From: UBA5760 sp964649385
GTDB taxonomy: Bacteria; Chloroflexota; Dehalococcoidia; Dehalococcoidales; UBA5760
Length of the DNA: 22,456 bases
Reading direction: 5' to 3'
NCBI GenBank assembly: GCA_964649385.1
Contig: CAZYRA010000012.1
Span: 1-22,456 of the forward strand
Part shown: one piece after another, positions 8,346-15,965 of the stretch
How the letters are laid out: each line of letters opens with the position of its first letter
Position numbering within the stretch: position 1 is the first letter of the stretch
Translations under genes and position numbers: made by a program
The notes under the pieces: model-generated
The model's input: the letters and a program-made list of their open reading frames with translations, nothing else
Database searches by the model: none
Told to the model about the DNA's origin: nothing

Positions 8346-9266
8346 GTGATTCTTATGGCAATTATTAAGACCAATAACCTGACCAAGAAATTTAGAGAGC
8401 TGGTCGCTGTAGACAACGTAAATTTAGAGGTCACCAAGGGTGAATGCTTTGGACTACTAGGGCCCAATGGAGATGGCAAGACCTCCCTGCTTAGAATGAT
8501 AATTGCCGCATCTCCTCCAACCAGCGGTGATATCTGGGTTCTCGGCCAGAACTTGCGCACCGATTCCCGGCAGGTGAAAGCTAACTTAGGCGTGGTGCCG
8601 CAACTGAATAACCTCGATGAAGACCTGACCGTAATTCAGAATTTGGTAACCTTCGCCCGGTACTTTGACCTACCGAAAGAAGAAGCTAAGCAACGTGGCC
8701 GGGAATTACTAAGCCTCTTTGAACTGGAAAATAAACGTGATAGTCGCATTAAAGAGCTCTCCGGAGGTATGAAGCGGCGTCTCCTTATTGCCCGAGGCAT
8801 GATTAACCAACCCCAGCTTCTAATTCTTGACGAACCCACGATAGGGCTTGACCCCCAGGCCAAACACCTGGTCTGGCGTAAACTGGCTGAGCTTAAATCT
8901 CAGGGGGTTACTCAGCTTCTGTGCACCCACAATATGGAGGAGGCCGCCGCTATCTGCGACCGGGTGGCCATCATGCACCTGGGCAAAATCCTGAGTCTGG
9001 ATACCCCGCAGAAGCTGGTTATCCGCTATGTAGGCAAAACGGTATGGGTAATCGAGGTCACCAGCGAAGAAAAAGATAACGTAAAAGGGAAACTAAAAAG
9101 CCTCAGCCTGGATTTTGAAGTAGTGGATAACCGGATTCACCTCTTTCACATTGATTCTGATGAGGTAATCAAAGACCTGGGTAATAGCCTAATTAGCCTG
9201 CAGCGTAAGCCGGGCACCTTGGAAGACGTCTTCCTCAGACTAACCGGGAGGACTCTGATCGAATGA
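8346..9266 (+). CDS. ABC transporter ATP-binding protein, NodI/DrrA type
   Basis: This ATPase should power export through the membrane partner encoded next. Visible elements are Walker A GPNGDGKTS (about residues 39-47), signature LSGGMKRRL (138-146), Walker B LLILDEPTIGLDPQAK (about 157-172) and the switch histidine in CTHNMEEA. An Asp replaces the usual Ala of the GPNGAGKT sequence, which still fits GxxGxGK. After about residue 235 comes a C-terminal extension of about 70 residues, typical of multidrug and oligosaccharide exporters. I start at the GTG at 8346 because GGAGG (8334-8338) lies 7 bases upstream. An ATG at 8355 is the alternative. The stop overlaps the permease start (ATGA, 9263-9266). 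Confidence 0.92.
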   Translation: MILMAIIKTNNLTKKFRELVAVDNVNLEVTKGECFGLLGPNGDGKTSLLRMIIAASPPTSGDIWVLGQNLRTDSRQVKANLGVVPQLNNLDEDLTVIQNLVTFARYFDLPKEEAKQRGRELLSLFELENKRDSRIKELSGGMKRRLLIARGMINQPQLLILDEPTIGLDPQAKHLVWRKLAELKSQGVTQLLCTHNMEEAAAICDRVAIMHLGKILSLDTPQKLVIRYVGKTVWVIEVTSEEKDNVKGKLKSLSLDFEVVDNRIHLFHIDSDEVIKDLGNSLISLQRKPGTLEDVFLRLTGRTLIE

Positions 9267-10027
9267 AGCCCTTCTCCTGGCGGTTTATCAGGGTCTGGCA
9301 GCGTAATCGAGACGTCTTTTTCCGGCTGTGGCGCTCAGAAATACCAGTGATGGTCGCCGAACCGATTATCATTCTGCTCGCCATGGGACTAGGCTTAGGA
9401 ACATACGTTGGGCTGGTTAATGGTCAATCTTATATCGAATTTGTCGCGCCGGGTGTTATTGCTGGCTACGCCATGTTCAGCGCCAGCTTCGAGTGTACCT
9501 ACGGCACCTTTATCCGCATGGAGTATCAAAGAACCTACGATGCCATCATCGTCACACCACTAAATATTGAAGACGTCACCGCCGGCGAAATCTTCTGGGG
9601 AGCTACCCGCTCTCTACTCACCAGCAGCTTCATCCTCGCCATTGCTGCAGCTTTTCAACTGGTGCATTCGCCCTGGGCATTACTCATTCTACCAGTTTCG
9701 TTTCTCGCCGGCATTATGTTCTCTGCCATTGCCGTCCTGTATTCCTCCCTTGCCCCCTCCATCTCCAGTTTCAATTATTACTTCAGTCTGTTTATCACAC
9801 CGGTATTCTTCTTCAGCGGGGTATTCTTCCCCCTTTCTTCGTTCCCGGAGATAGTACAAAAGTTAAGCTGGATCGCCCCGCTGACACCAGTGGTTCAGCT
9901 TAACCGAGCACTAATCAGTGGTACCTTAACCACCGACCTTCTCCTGGCACTGGCCTACATTATTGGTCTAGCGATCGCTTTTTTCGCAATATCGCTTAAA
10001 ACCATGAGACGCCGATTAATCGTGTAG
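9263..10027 (+). CDS. ABC-2 type permease, NodJ type
   Basis: The 254-residue product is a membrane protein with about six transmembrane segments and family landmarks of NodJ/DrrB exporters: VAEPIIILLAMGLGLGTYVG, FVAPGVIAGYAMFSASFECTYGTFIRMEYQRTYDA, and late in the chain FFFSGVFFPLSSFPE followed by WIAPLTPVVQLNRAL. It should form the channel for the ATPase encoded immediately upstream, to which it is translationally coupled by a four-base overlap. Substrates of this family range from lipo-oligosaccharides to hydrophobic drugs, and nothing here decides between them. Confidence 0.92.
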   Translation: MKPFSWRFIRVWQRNRDVFFRLWRSEIPVMVAEPIIILLAMGLGLGTYVGLVNGQSYIEFVAPGVIAGYAMFSASFECTYGTFIRMEYQRTYDAIIVTPLNIEDVTAGEIFWGATRSLLTSSFILAIAAAFQLVHSPWALLILPVSFLAGIMFSAIAVLYSSLAPSISSFNYYFSLFITPVFFFSGVFFPLSSFPEIVQKLSWIAPLTPVVQLNRALISGTLTTDLLLALAYIIGLAIAFFAISLKTMRRRLIV

Positions 10028-10059
10028 TAATTTGCGACAACAAAAACACTGCTTATTTA

Positions 10060-10075
10060 TGTCAACTAATTGACA
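10060..10075. repeat. Short perfect inverted repeat
   Basis: TGTCAA (10060-10065) and TTGACA (10070-10075) are a perfect 6-base inverted repeat around CTAA. It lies 33 bases after the permease stop and about 65 bases upstream of the promoter of the first small membrane protein gene. It resembles a compact operator for a dimeric regulator. A hairpin reading is possible, but no T-run follows. Confidence 0.3.
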
Positions 10076-10140
10076 GGGGATATTAAGCCTAAATTGCTGG
10101 AATTAAGGTATTTCAGGAATCAAAAACATCCGGCTGGGTA

Positions 10141-10169
10141 TTGAAAAAGGTTTATATCTTCTGTATTAT
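10141..10169 (+). promoter_or_regulatory. Promoter of the first small membrane protein gene
   Basis: TTGAAA (10141-10146), a 17-base spacer and TATTAT (10164-10169) make a strong sigma-70-type promoter, with transcription starting near 10176. The same block with the same spacing recurs at 10666-10694 in front of the second paralogue, which strengthens the call. Confidence 0.65.
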
Positions 10170-10205
10170 TGTTAGTAACCTGTTTAATTGTAAGGAGGGT
10201 AAGCG

Positions 10206-10520
10206 ATGAAAAGAACCTGGAAGGTAACATTAGCCGGTATCCTGACCATAATCGGTGGCATTTTTGGAATAATTGCTGGTGCTGCAGCACTTGGTCTGAC
10301 TGCAGTTATTGCTGAACTTACAGGATTGTTTGGGTTTAGCGGAATAGGCGGTGGGTTTCTCGCACTCGGAATAATAGCCCTAATCGGCGGCATTATGATG
10401 TTGAAGAGGAAGATCAGGGGATTGGCCCTGGCCGGCGCCATCTGTGCCATGTTCCCCCTCATTCCTCTAGGGATAGTGGCGATTATATTTGTCTCAATGG
10501 GCATGAAAGAATTTGACTAG
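10206..10520 (+). CDS. Small membrane protein, first of a tandem pair (DUF4064-like)
   Basis: The 104-residue product starts MKRTWKVTLAGILTIIGG and is almost entirely hydrophobic. It has three to four glycine- and alanine-rich membrane segments, short basic turns (LKRKIRG) and a charged end MKEFD. Layout and N-terminus resemble small DUF4064-type membrane proteins, a family without known function; this is recollection, not a search. AAGGAGGG ends 5 bases before the ATG, an excellent ribosome site. It is a paralogue of the gene at 10730, at roughly 55-60% identical residues by eye, with the whole promoter-leader block shared. Confidence 0.75.
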   Translation: MKRTWKVTLAGILTIIGGIFGIIAGAAALGLTAVIAELTGLFGFSGIGGGFLALGIIALIGGIMMLKRKIRGLALAGAICAMFPLIPLGIVAIIFVSMGMKEFD

Positions 10521-10531
10521 TGCCGTCCTGA

Positions 10532-10664
10532 TCAGGAACTAATTATGCCTGTTCTCCAGCCTCTTGAGTTGTGGCAGAAAACGGGTCGCGACCAGGCTTT
10601 CGGTAAAGGGCTATTCATCCTCTATGACCGTAGGGAACGTGGGCTGTGTTTGGGACCGACCCAT
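10532..10664 (+). pseudogene. Duplicated internal fragment of proS (non-functional)
   Basis: These 133 bases match 11414-11546 inside proS with four mismatches by eye (about 97%). They correspond to ProRS residues about 67-110, from QELMMPVLQPLELWQ to GLCLGPTH. Two differences are silent and two are conservative (M to I, V to I). There is no start codon context and no continuation, so it cannot make a ProRS. It begins a few bases after the stop of the first small membrane protein gene and ends one base before the -35 box of the second. The overlapping frame from 10564 is not a gene. Confidence 0.9.
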
Positions 10665-10665
10665 A

Positions 10666-10694
10666 TTGAAAAAAGGTTATATCTTCTGTATTAT
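10666..10694 (+). promoter_or_regulatory. Promoter of the second small membrane protein gene
   Basis: TTGAAA (10666-10671), 17 bases, TATTAT (10689-10694): the same hexamers and spacing as 10141-10169. The proS fragment ends at 10664, so the duplicated promoter begins at the junction itself. Confidence 0.65.
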
Positions 10695-10729
10695 TGTTGG
10701 TAAGCTATTCAATTTAAGGAGAGTAACTA

Positions 10730-11053
10730 ATGAAACGAACATGGAAGACAATAATAGCGGGTATCTTTACTTTAATTGGAGGCATTTTTGGTATTGTTGC
10801 CGGCGCTGTTTTGACTACCACAGGTGCTGGAATTCTGGCTGGAATTCCCGGAATGGAGTTAATGGCGGGAATTGGTGCCGGGCTATTTGCCTTTGGCATT
10901 ATTGCGCTAATCGCCGGCATCTTTATATTGCGAAAGAAATCCTCCTGGGGATTCGCCCTTACCGGGGCTATCTTAGCTCTATTTCCCTTCATCCCCCTAG
11001 GGGTAGTGGCGATTATATTTGTCATAATGGGCAAGAAAGACTTCGCCAAGTAG
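10730..11053 (+). CDS. Small membrane protein, second of a tandem pair (DUF4064-like)
   Basis: The 107-residue product starts MKRTWKTIIAGIFTLIGG and ends MGKKDFAK. It has the same membrane-segment pattern as its upstream paralogue. The best conserved parts are the N-terminus, the GIG.G...GIIALI.GI segment and the C-terminal FPFIPLGVVAIIFV segment. The middle (TTTGAGILAGIPGMELMAG) diverges most. AAGGAG precedes the ATG. Retention of both copies with open frames, strong promoters and good ribosome sites suggests that both are expressed. The function is unknown. Confidence 0.75.
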   Translation: MKRTWKTIIAGIFTLIGGIFGIVAGAVLTTTGAGILAGIPGMELMAGIGAGLFAFGIIALIAGIFILRKKSSWGFALTGAILALFPFIPLGVVAIIFVIMGKKDFAK

Positions 11054-11108
11054 CCCTGATTAGGCTAGGTAATACCCTATCTCCTACCCTATCACCTAAG
11101 ATAAGGAC

Positions 11109-11137
11109 TTGAGTCATCTTCCCTGCTTTGCTATTCT
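11109..11137 (+). promoter_or_regulatory. Possible proS promoter
   Basis: TTGAGT (11109-11114), 17 bases, TATTCT (11132-11137), each 4/6 to consensus with ideal spacing, about 75 bases ahead of the proS start. The rest of 11054-11216 holds only a short direct repeat (TACCCTATC at 11073 and 11085). Confidence 0.35.
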
Positions 11138-11216
11138 GTAAGTTCAAGGATAGTAGAGAAGTTGTGCTCAACAAACGGTAGACCGGCAAATATGACTGGA
11201 TTGGACAAGTAGTAAA

Positions 11217-12935
11217 GTGCGAATATCAGGATTATTCGGTAGGACACAAAGAGAGGTACCCGCTGAGGCGGATACAGTTAGTCATCAGCTACTGCTGAGA
11301 GCGGGGATGATCTACCAGGTAGCCGCTGGGATATATTCCTATTTACCCTTGGCCTGGCGGGCACTCAGGAAAATAGAAAACATAATCCGTGACGAGATGG
11401 ACGCTGCCGGCGGTCAGGAACTAATGATGCCTGTTCTCCAGCCTCTTGAGTTGTGGCAGAAAACGGGTCGCGACCAGGCTTTCGGTAAAGGGCTATTCGT
11501 CCTCTATGACCGTAGGGAACGTGGACTATGTTTGGGACCGACCCATGAGGAAGTTGTCACCAAGCTAGCCAGTCAATATATCAAGAGCTATCGTGACCTA
11601 CCTCTGCTTCTATATCAACTCCAGACTAAGTTTCGTGACGAACCTCGTCCCAGAGCCGGCCTGCTCCGGGTTCGTGAGTTTACCATGAAGGACCTCTACA
11701 GCTTTGACGTCGATGAAGAAGGACTGGAGCGGAGCTATAAAAAGATGCTCGAGGCATACCAGCATATCTACGCCCGCTGTGGTTTGCCTGCTTTAGTTGT
11801 CGAAGCTGACAGCGGTGCTATCGGCGGTAAGGACTCACATGAGTTTATGGTTATTACGGAGACCGGAGAGGATGAAATCATCCATTGCCCTAGTTGCCAG
11901 TATTCGGCTAATTCCGATAAGGCCAGTAGTATAAAGAGCAAAGGGGATGGTGAGAGTCCATTACCGTTAGAAGAGGTCGCCACACCGGGCGTGGCCACTA
12001 TAAAGGAGCTATCCAATTTTCTTAAGGTGGCGACAGACCATACCCTTAAGGCAGTATTCTATGCGGCTGATGGCGAGCTTGTCTTTGCTGTTATCAGAGG
12101 AGACCTTGAGGTAAACGAGGTAAAACTAAAACATACCCTGAACTGTGTTGAGCTTCATTTGGCTGATGAAGGAGAGGTCAAGAAGGCTGGTATTGTAGCT
12201 GGCTCTGCTTCTCCGGTAGGTCTCAAGAATGTTAAAACCGTTGTTGATGATTCGGTAATCTCCGGGGTGAACTTTGTTGCCGGTGCCAATAGACCGGAGG
12301 AACACCTTAAGAATGTCAACTACCCCCGGGATTTTAGTGCTGACATCACGGCTGATATAGCCAGGGCTTGTGCTGGCGAAGGATGCCCGAAGTGCGGTGG
12401 CAAATTGCTATCCATGCACGGCGTGGAGGTAGGACATATCTTCAAGCTGGGTACCTTTCTCTCTGAGAGATTAGGCGCCTTTTTTACTGACCCCGATGGT
12501 ATTGACCGTCCTGTTATTATGGGTTGCTATGGCATTGGTATCGGCAGGCTGCTGGCAGTCGCTATCGAGCAAAACCATGATGACAAAGGTATTATCTGGC
12601 CGTTGCCTATTGCGCCTTACCAGGTCTATCTCTGCCCCTTATATCGGGAGAATACCGATGTTGAGGAAACAGCGGAGAAGCTCTATGCGGAGCTTAATTC
12701 AACAGGATTTGAGGTGCTCTTTGATGACCGCCAGGAGTCCCCGGGAGTAAAGTTTAATGATGCTGACCTGCTGGGAATACCTATTCGGGTTACCGTTAGC
12801 CCGCGTACTCTGAAACAGGCTAGTGTCGAGGTAAAAAGACGCTCCGAAAAAGAGTCGCAGCTTGTACCGCTGGCCGAGATAGTGGGAAGGCTCAAGGAGC
12901 TTATCGACGAAGGGATGTCTGCCCTGTCGAGTTAG
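11217..12935 (+). CDS. proS: Prolyl-tRNA synthetase
   Basis: This class II synthetase charges tRNA-Pro. The 572-residue bacterial type is seen in full: N-terminal MRISGLFGRTQREVP, motif 1 region LRKIENIIRDEMDAAGGQELMMP, motif 2 region GLCLGPTHEEV to TKFRDEPRPRAGLLRVREFTMKD, then an insertion (about 225-405) that matches the YbaK-like editing domain removing mischarged alanine. Motif 3 GCYGIGIGRLLAV and a C-terminal anticodon-binding domain (from PIAPYQVYLCPLY) follow. The start is GTG at 11217 by homology. No good ribosome site is visible. Its 3' end overlaps the convergent arsM-like pseudogene by 35 bases. Confidence 0.96.
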   Translation: MRISGLFGRTQREVPAEADTVSHQLLLRAGMIYQVAAGIYSYLPLAWRALRKIENIIRDEMDAAGGQELMMPVLQPLELWQKTGRDQAFGKGLFVLYDRRERGLCLGPTHEEVVTKLASQYIKSYRDLPLLLYQLQTKFRDEPRPRAGLLRVREFTMKDLYSFDVDEEGLERSYKKMLEAYQHIYARCGLPALVVEADSGAIGGKDSHEFMVITETGEDEIIHCPSCQYSANSDKASSIKSKGDGESPLPLEEVATPGVATIKELSNFLKVATDHTLKAVFYAADGELVFAVIRGDLEVNEVKLKHTLNCVELHLADEGEVKKAGIVAGSASPVGLKNVKTVVDDSVISGVNFVAGANRPEEHLKNVNYPRDFSADITADIARACAGEGCPKCGGKLLSMHGVEVGHIFKLGTFLSERLGAFFTDPDGIDRPVIMGCYGIGIGRLLAVAIEQNHDDKGIIWPLPIAPYQVYLCPLYRENTDVEETAEKLYAELNSTGFEVLFDDRQESPGVKFNDADLLGIPIRVTVSPRTLKQASVEVKRRSEKESQLVPLAEIVGRLKELIDEGMSALSS

Positions 12936-13469
12936 GCTTGGTTGCTTGAACCTTTATGCTGATGACCGAATTAGCAACGTCTTTTATATGTTCCGGTGGT
13001 ATCTCGAAAGCTTTAATGGTTTCCTGTACCGTCGGGTCGTTAGCCAGCCACTCTACTGGGAAGACCGCCTCACCGGTTATGCCAACCTTCCTAAATCCAG
13101 CTGCTTCGATGGTAGCTATGTATTCTTCTTTCATTAGGGCTCCGGAGATGCAGCCAATATATGCCGCAGCCGAGTTCTTAATAAAATCGGGGAGTTCCTT
13201 CAATAAGACTATGTCCGAGACCATCAGCCTGCCACCCGGTTTCAGTATCCGGAACACTTCCTCGAAGACTATGCTTTTATCAGGGGTAAGGTTGATAACG
13301 CAGTTTGAGATAACGATATTAGCTGTGTTATCGGCTACTGGCAGGTGTTCAATTTCACCGAGCCGGGACTCCCGCAGCAGGAACTAACGGGACTGGAGCA
13401 GCAGCTACCCTGTTTTGCAATCCTAGCATAGCCCTCTCTTACCGTTTTCTTTATTTCGCTGTCTTTCAT
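12901..13469 (-). pseudogene. arsM: Arsenite methyltransferase-like gene with internal deletion and frameshift
   Basis: ArsM enzymes transfer methyl groups from S-adenosylmethionine to arsenite. An ATG at 13469 with AGAGG about 6 bases upstream opens MKDSEIKKTVREGYARIAKQ and a Cys-rich stretch GSCCSSPVSSCCGS, like an ArsM N-terminus, but stops after 43 codons. From about 13365 another frame carries RLGEIEHLPVAD, ISNCVINLTPDK, LKPGGRLMVSDIVLLKELP and YIGCISGALMKEEYI, the ArsM C-terminal half with two conserved cysteines. The roughly 90 residues between, with the glycine-rich SAM-binding motif, are missing. The last codons run into antisense proS. It lies 51 bases after pheT in the same direction. 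The family call rests on remembered motifs. Confidence 0.8.
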
Positions 13470-13520
13470 TTGGTACCTCTGCGGGATTCTTCTAACTCCT
13501 GATAACAGTGTGGAGCTGAT

Positions 13521-15923
13521 TTAGCTACGTAGGGTAGCGCCTAACTCTCGGGATAGCTTGTCCATAATTCGCTGATAAATCTTACCAACCTCGTCATCGG
13601 TTAAGGTATGATCTGGTGACTGGAAGATAATCCGGTAGGCAAGGGACTTTTTGCCCCGGGGGACCTGACTACCGGAGTAGACGTCAAATACAGTAACCCC
13701 AGCCACTAGCGGGAAGCCTTTAATGATACTCTGTATGCTGTAGTGGGTCACTCCGCTGTCTACTATCAGGGCAATGTCTCTTACTACCGCTGGAAAACGG
13801 GGTATGGGCTGGAACATTCTATGACCGGTGGTGAAGGGTAAGAGGGCGGTGACATTGATTTCAAAGAGGTAGGTGACCTCGGAGATATCAAAGGCTTCCC
13901 GAACCCTGGGATGAAGCTCACCGATGACGCCCAGCTTATTACCGGCAATAACAATGGCTGCCTGCTTGTTGGGGTGCAGACTGGCATCGCTGCCCTTCTC
14001 AAAATCGGGGTTTGTCACTAACCTGTAGAGTAGGCCTTCGACTGCTCCCTTGGCATCATAGAAGTCGACCAGACTGTTCCCGTCGTGCCAGGATTTGCCC
14101 TGTCTAGGGCCGCTTAGTAAAGCACAAAGCATCTCAGCTTCATCGGGCAGGTCCTTCTGCCTGGGGAGATATACCTTACCCAATTCAAAGATTCTGATGC
14201 CACCGTCTTCATGTTTTCTGTTTGAGCAAAGCGTGGTTAAGATGTTAGCCCGCAGATTGGGGCGCAGGTATTCCTGCTCCGCCGTCATCGGGTTAGCCAT
14301 ACGGATAGGATCCGGTTCGAGGGAACTTTCCGGAAGCAGTTTCTTGAGCATCTCTAGACCGGTTAGTGAATAGGTAACTATTTCCTGGAATCCGTAACCG
14401 GTGAGGCTGTGCCTTATTCGTTGTTTCAGGTTGACCATCGGTTCGGGACTCTGGCTGGGTAACGTTGTGCCAAGCAGTGTGGAGGGAATCTCGTCGTAGC
14501 CAATGATACGAGCTACCTCTTCAATAAGGTCAACCGCCTGGTTGATATCGCTTCGCCAGTAGGGAGTGGTAGCCCAGACCCCTGATGGCTGTGTTTCTAT
14601 CGTGCAAGTAAAGCCGAGTGGGGTCAACGCCGCTACTATTTGGTCAGTGCTTAAATTAACACCTAAAAGGCCGCTTATTTTGTCAGTTGATAACAGTATC
14701 GGCTCTTGCTCCTGCCTGCCGGGATAGACGTCAACCTGTCCTTTAGCTGCCTTACCGCCGGCTAGCTCTATGATGAGTTTGGTGGCTTGCCTGAGCGCCT
14801 CCGGTACCAGTTCCGGGCGAATCCCCCTCTCGAACCGCATACAGGCTTCACTAGGCAGGTGTAAGGTGCTACCGGTATGGTGAATGCTGGCAGGGTTGAA
14901 GTTGGCTGCTTCCAGGAGTATTGAGGTTGTCCCTTTGGTAACCTCACTATCGATACCGCCCATAATACCGGCGATAGCCGTTGCCTTTTCCTTATCGGCA
15001 ATGACCAGCATATCGGAGGAGAGGGTCCGTTCCAGTCCGTCAAGGGTGGTTATCCTTTCACCACTAGCAGCCCGACGTACGATAATCTCTCCACCTTGAA
15101 TCTGGTCATAGTCAAAGGCATGCAGAGGCTGACCATGTTCCAGCATAACATAGTTGGTAATATCTACAATATTATTTATCGGGCGCATACCGCATTTCAG
15201 AAGTCGCTGTTGTAGCCACCAGGGGGACTCAGCGACTATTATTCCGGTGATTAGACTAGCACAATATCTGGGGCATAGCTCGGGAGCGGTAATTTCTACT
15301 GAGATTTGTTGCTCGATGGGAGATGTTGTTTCTTCATAGTTGATATTGGGGGGATGCAACTTCTGTCCGGTGAGGGCAGCAACCTCTCTAGCTACGCCGA
15401 TTATCGACAGACAGTCAGGTCGATTAGCTGTTATCGCCAAGTCGTAAATAACATCGCCCAAGTAATCGGCTAGTGGTATGCCTATCGGTGCTTCATCAGG
15501 CAGGATTATAATTCCCTCGTGGTTATCAGAGATACCCAGTTCTTTTTCTGAGCAGGTCATACCGTCTGAGGTAACGCCGCGAATCTTAGCGGATTTCAGG
15601 CAGAATGACTTGCCACTGTAACTATCAATAAGCTGGGTACCGGCCGGGGCAAAGGCTATCTTATTCCCAATGCTAATGTTCGGCGCTCCGCAGACAACAG
15701 TCGTTTGCCCGCTACCTAAATCTATGGTGACCAGCCTGAGACGGTCGGCATTGGGATGAGGATTAATAGCAATTATCTCACCGATAACAATGCCTGCCCA
15801 GTTATCGCCAATAAGCTGTACCCCCTCGGTCTCGGTGCCGGCCATCGTCAACCGATCGGCTAATTCGTGTGGAGAGAGGGTGATGTCTACATATTCTCGA
15901 AGCCACTTGAGTGAGATTTTCAT
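13521..15923 (-). CDS. pheT: Phenylalanyl-tRNA synthetase beta subunit
   Basis: The beta subunit pairs with PheS to form the alpha2beta2 enzyme that charges tRNA-Phe; it binds tRNA and edits tyrosyl-tRNA-Phe. The 800-residue product has the N-terminal MKISLKWLREYVDI, an OB-fold tRNA-binding domain (about 40-150, ending near TCSEKELGIS), the B3/B4 editing region (RYCASLITGI to NYVMLEHGQPLHAFDYDQI), the B5 domain (about 400-475), the core-like B6/B7 part, and a C-terminal FDX-ACB domain beginning near FQPIPRFPAVVRDIALIVD. Length is normal. It starts 42 bases after pheS with a poor ribosome site. Confidence 0.96.
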   Translation of the reverse strand: MKISLKWLREYVDITLSPHELADRLTMAGTETEGVQLIGDNWAGIVIGEIIAINPHPNADRLRLVTIDLGSGQTTVVCGAPNISIGNKIAFAPAGTQLIDSYSGKSFCLKSAKIRGVTSDGMTCSEKELGISDNHEGIIILPDEAPIGIPLADYLGDVIYDLAITANRPDCLSIIGVAREVAALTGQKLHPPNINYEETTSPIEQQISVEITAPELCPRYCASLITGIIVAESPWWLQQRLLKCGMRPINNIVDITNYVMLEHGQPLHAFDYDQIQGGEIIVRRAASGERITTLDGLERTLSSDMLVIADKEKATAIAGIMGGIDSEVTKGTTSILLEAANFNPASIHHTGSTLHLPSEACMRFERGIRPELVPEALRQATKLIIELAGGKAAKGQVDVYPGRQEQEPILLSTDKISGLLGVNLSTDQIVAALTPLGFTCTIETQPSGVWATTPYWRSDINQAVDLIEEVARIIGYDEIPSTLLGTTLPSQSPEPMVNLKQRIRHSLTGYGFQEIVTYSLTGLEMLKKLLPESSLEPDPIRMANPMTAEQEYLRPNLRANILTTLCSNRKHEDGGIRIFELGKVYLPRQKDLPDEAEMLCALLSGPRQGKSWHDGNSLVDFYDAKGAVEGLLYRLVTNPDFEKGSDASLHPNKQAAIVIAGNKLGVIGELHPRVREAFDISEVTYLFEINVTALLPFTTGHRMFQPIPRFPAVVRDIALIVDSGVTHYSIQSIIKGFPLVAGVTVFDVYSGSQVPRGKKSLAYRIIFQSPDHTLTDDEVGKIYQRIMDKLSRELGATLRS

Positions 15924-15965
15924 TCTTTTAGACCTGGGTAAGATTTTGCTGCTATTGCCCGGTAG

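Noticed and set aside
10564..11112. A 182-codon open frame spanning the proS fragment and the second membrane protein gene
   Set aside because: It is out of frame with both the proS fragment and the well-supported membrane protein at 10730, has low-complexity Cys/Trp/Arg-rich translation and no ribosome site. It is a shadow frame.
12956..13387. A 143-codon plus-strand frame opposite the arsM remnant
   Set aside because: The minus strand carries clear methyltransferase motifs over the same bases. The plus-strand frame is its antisense.
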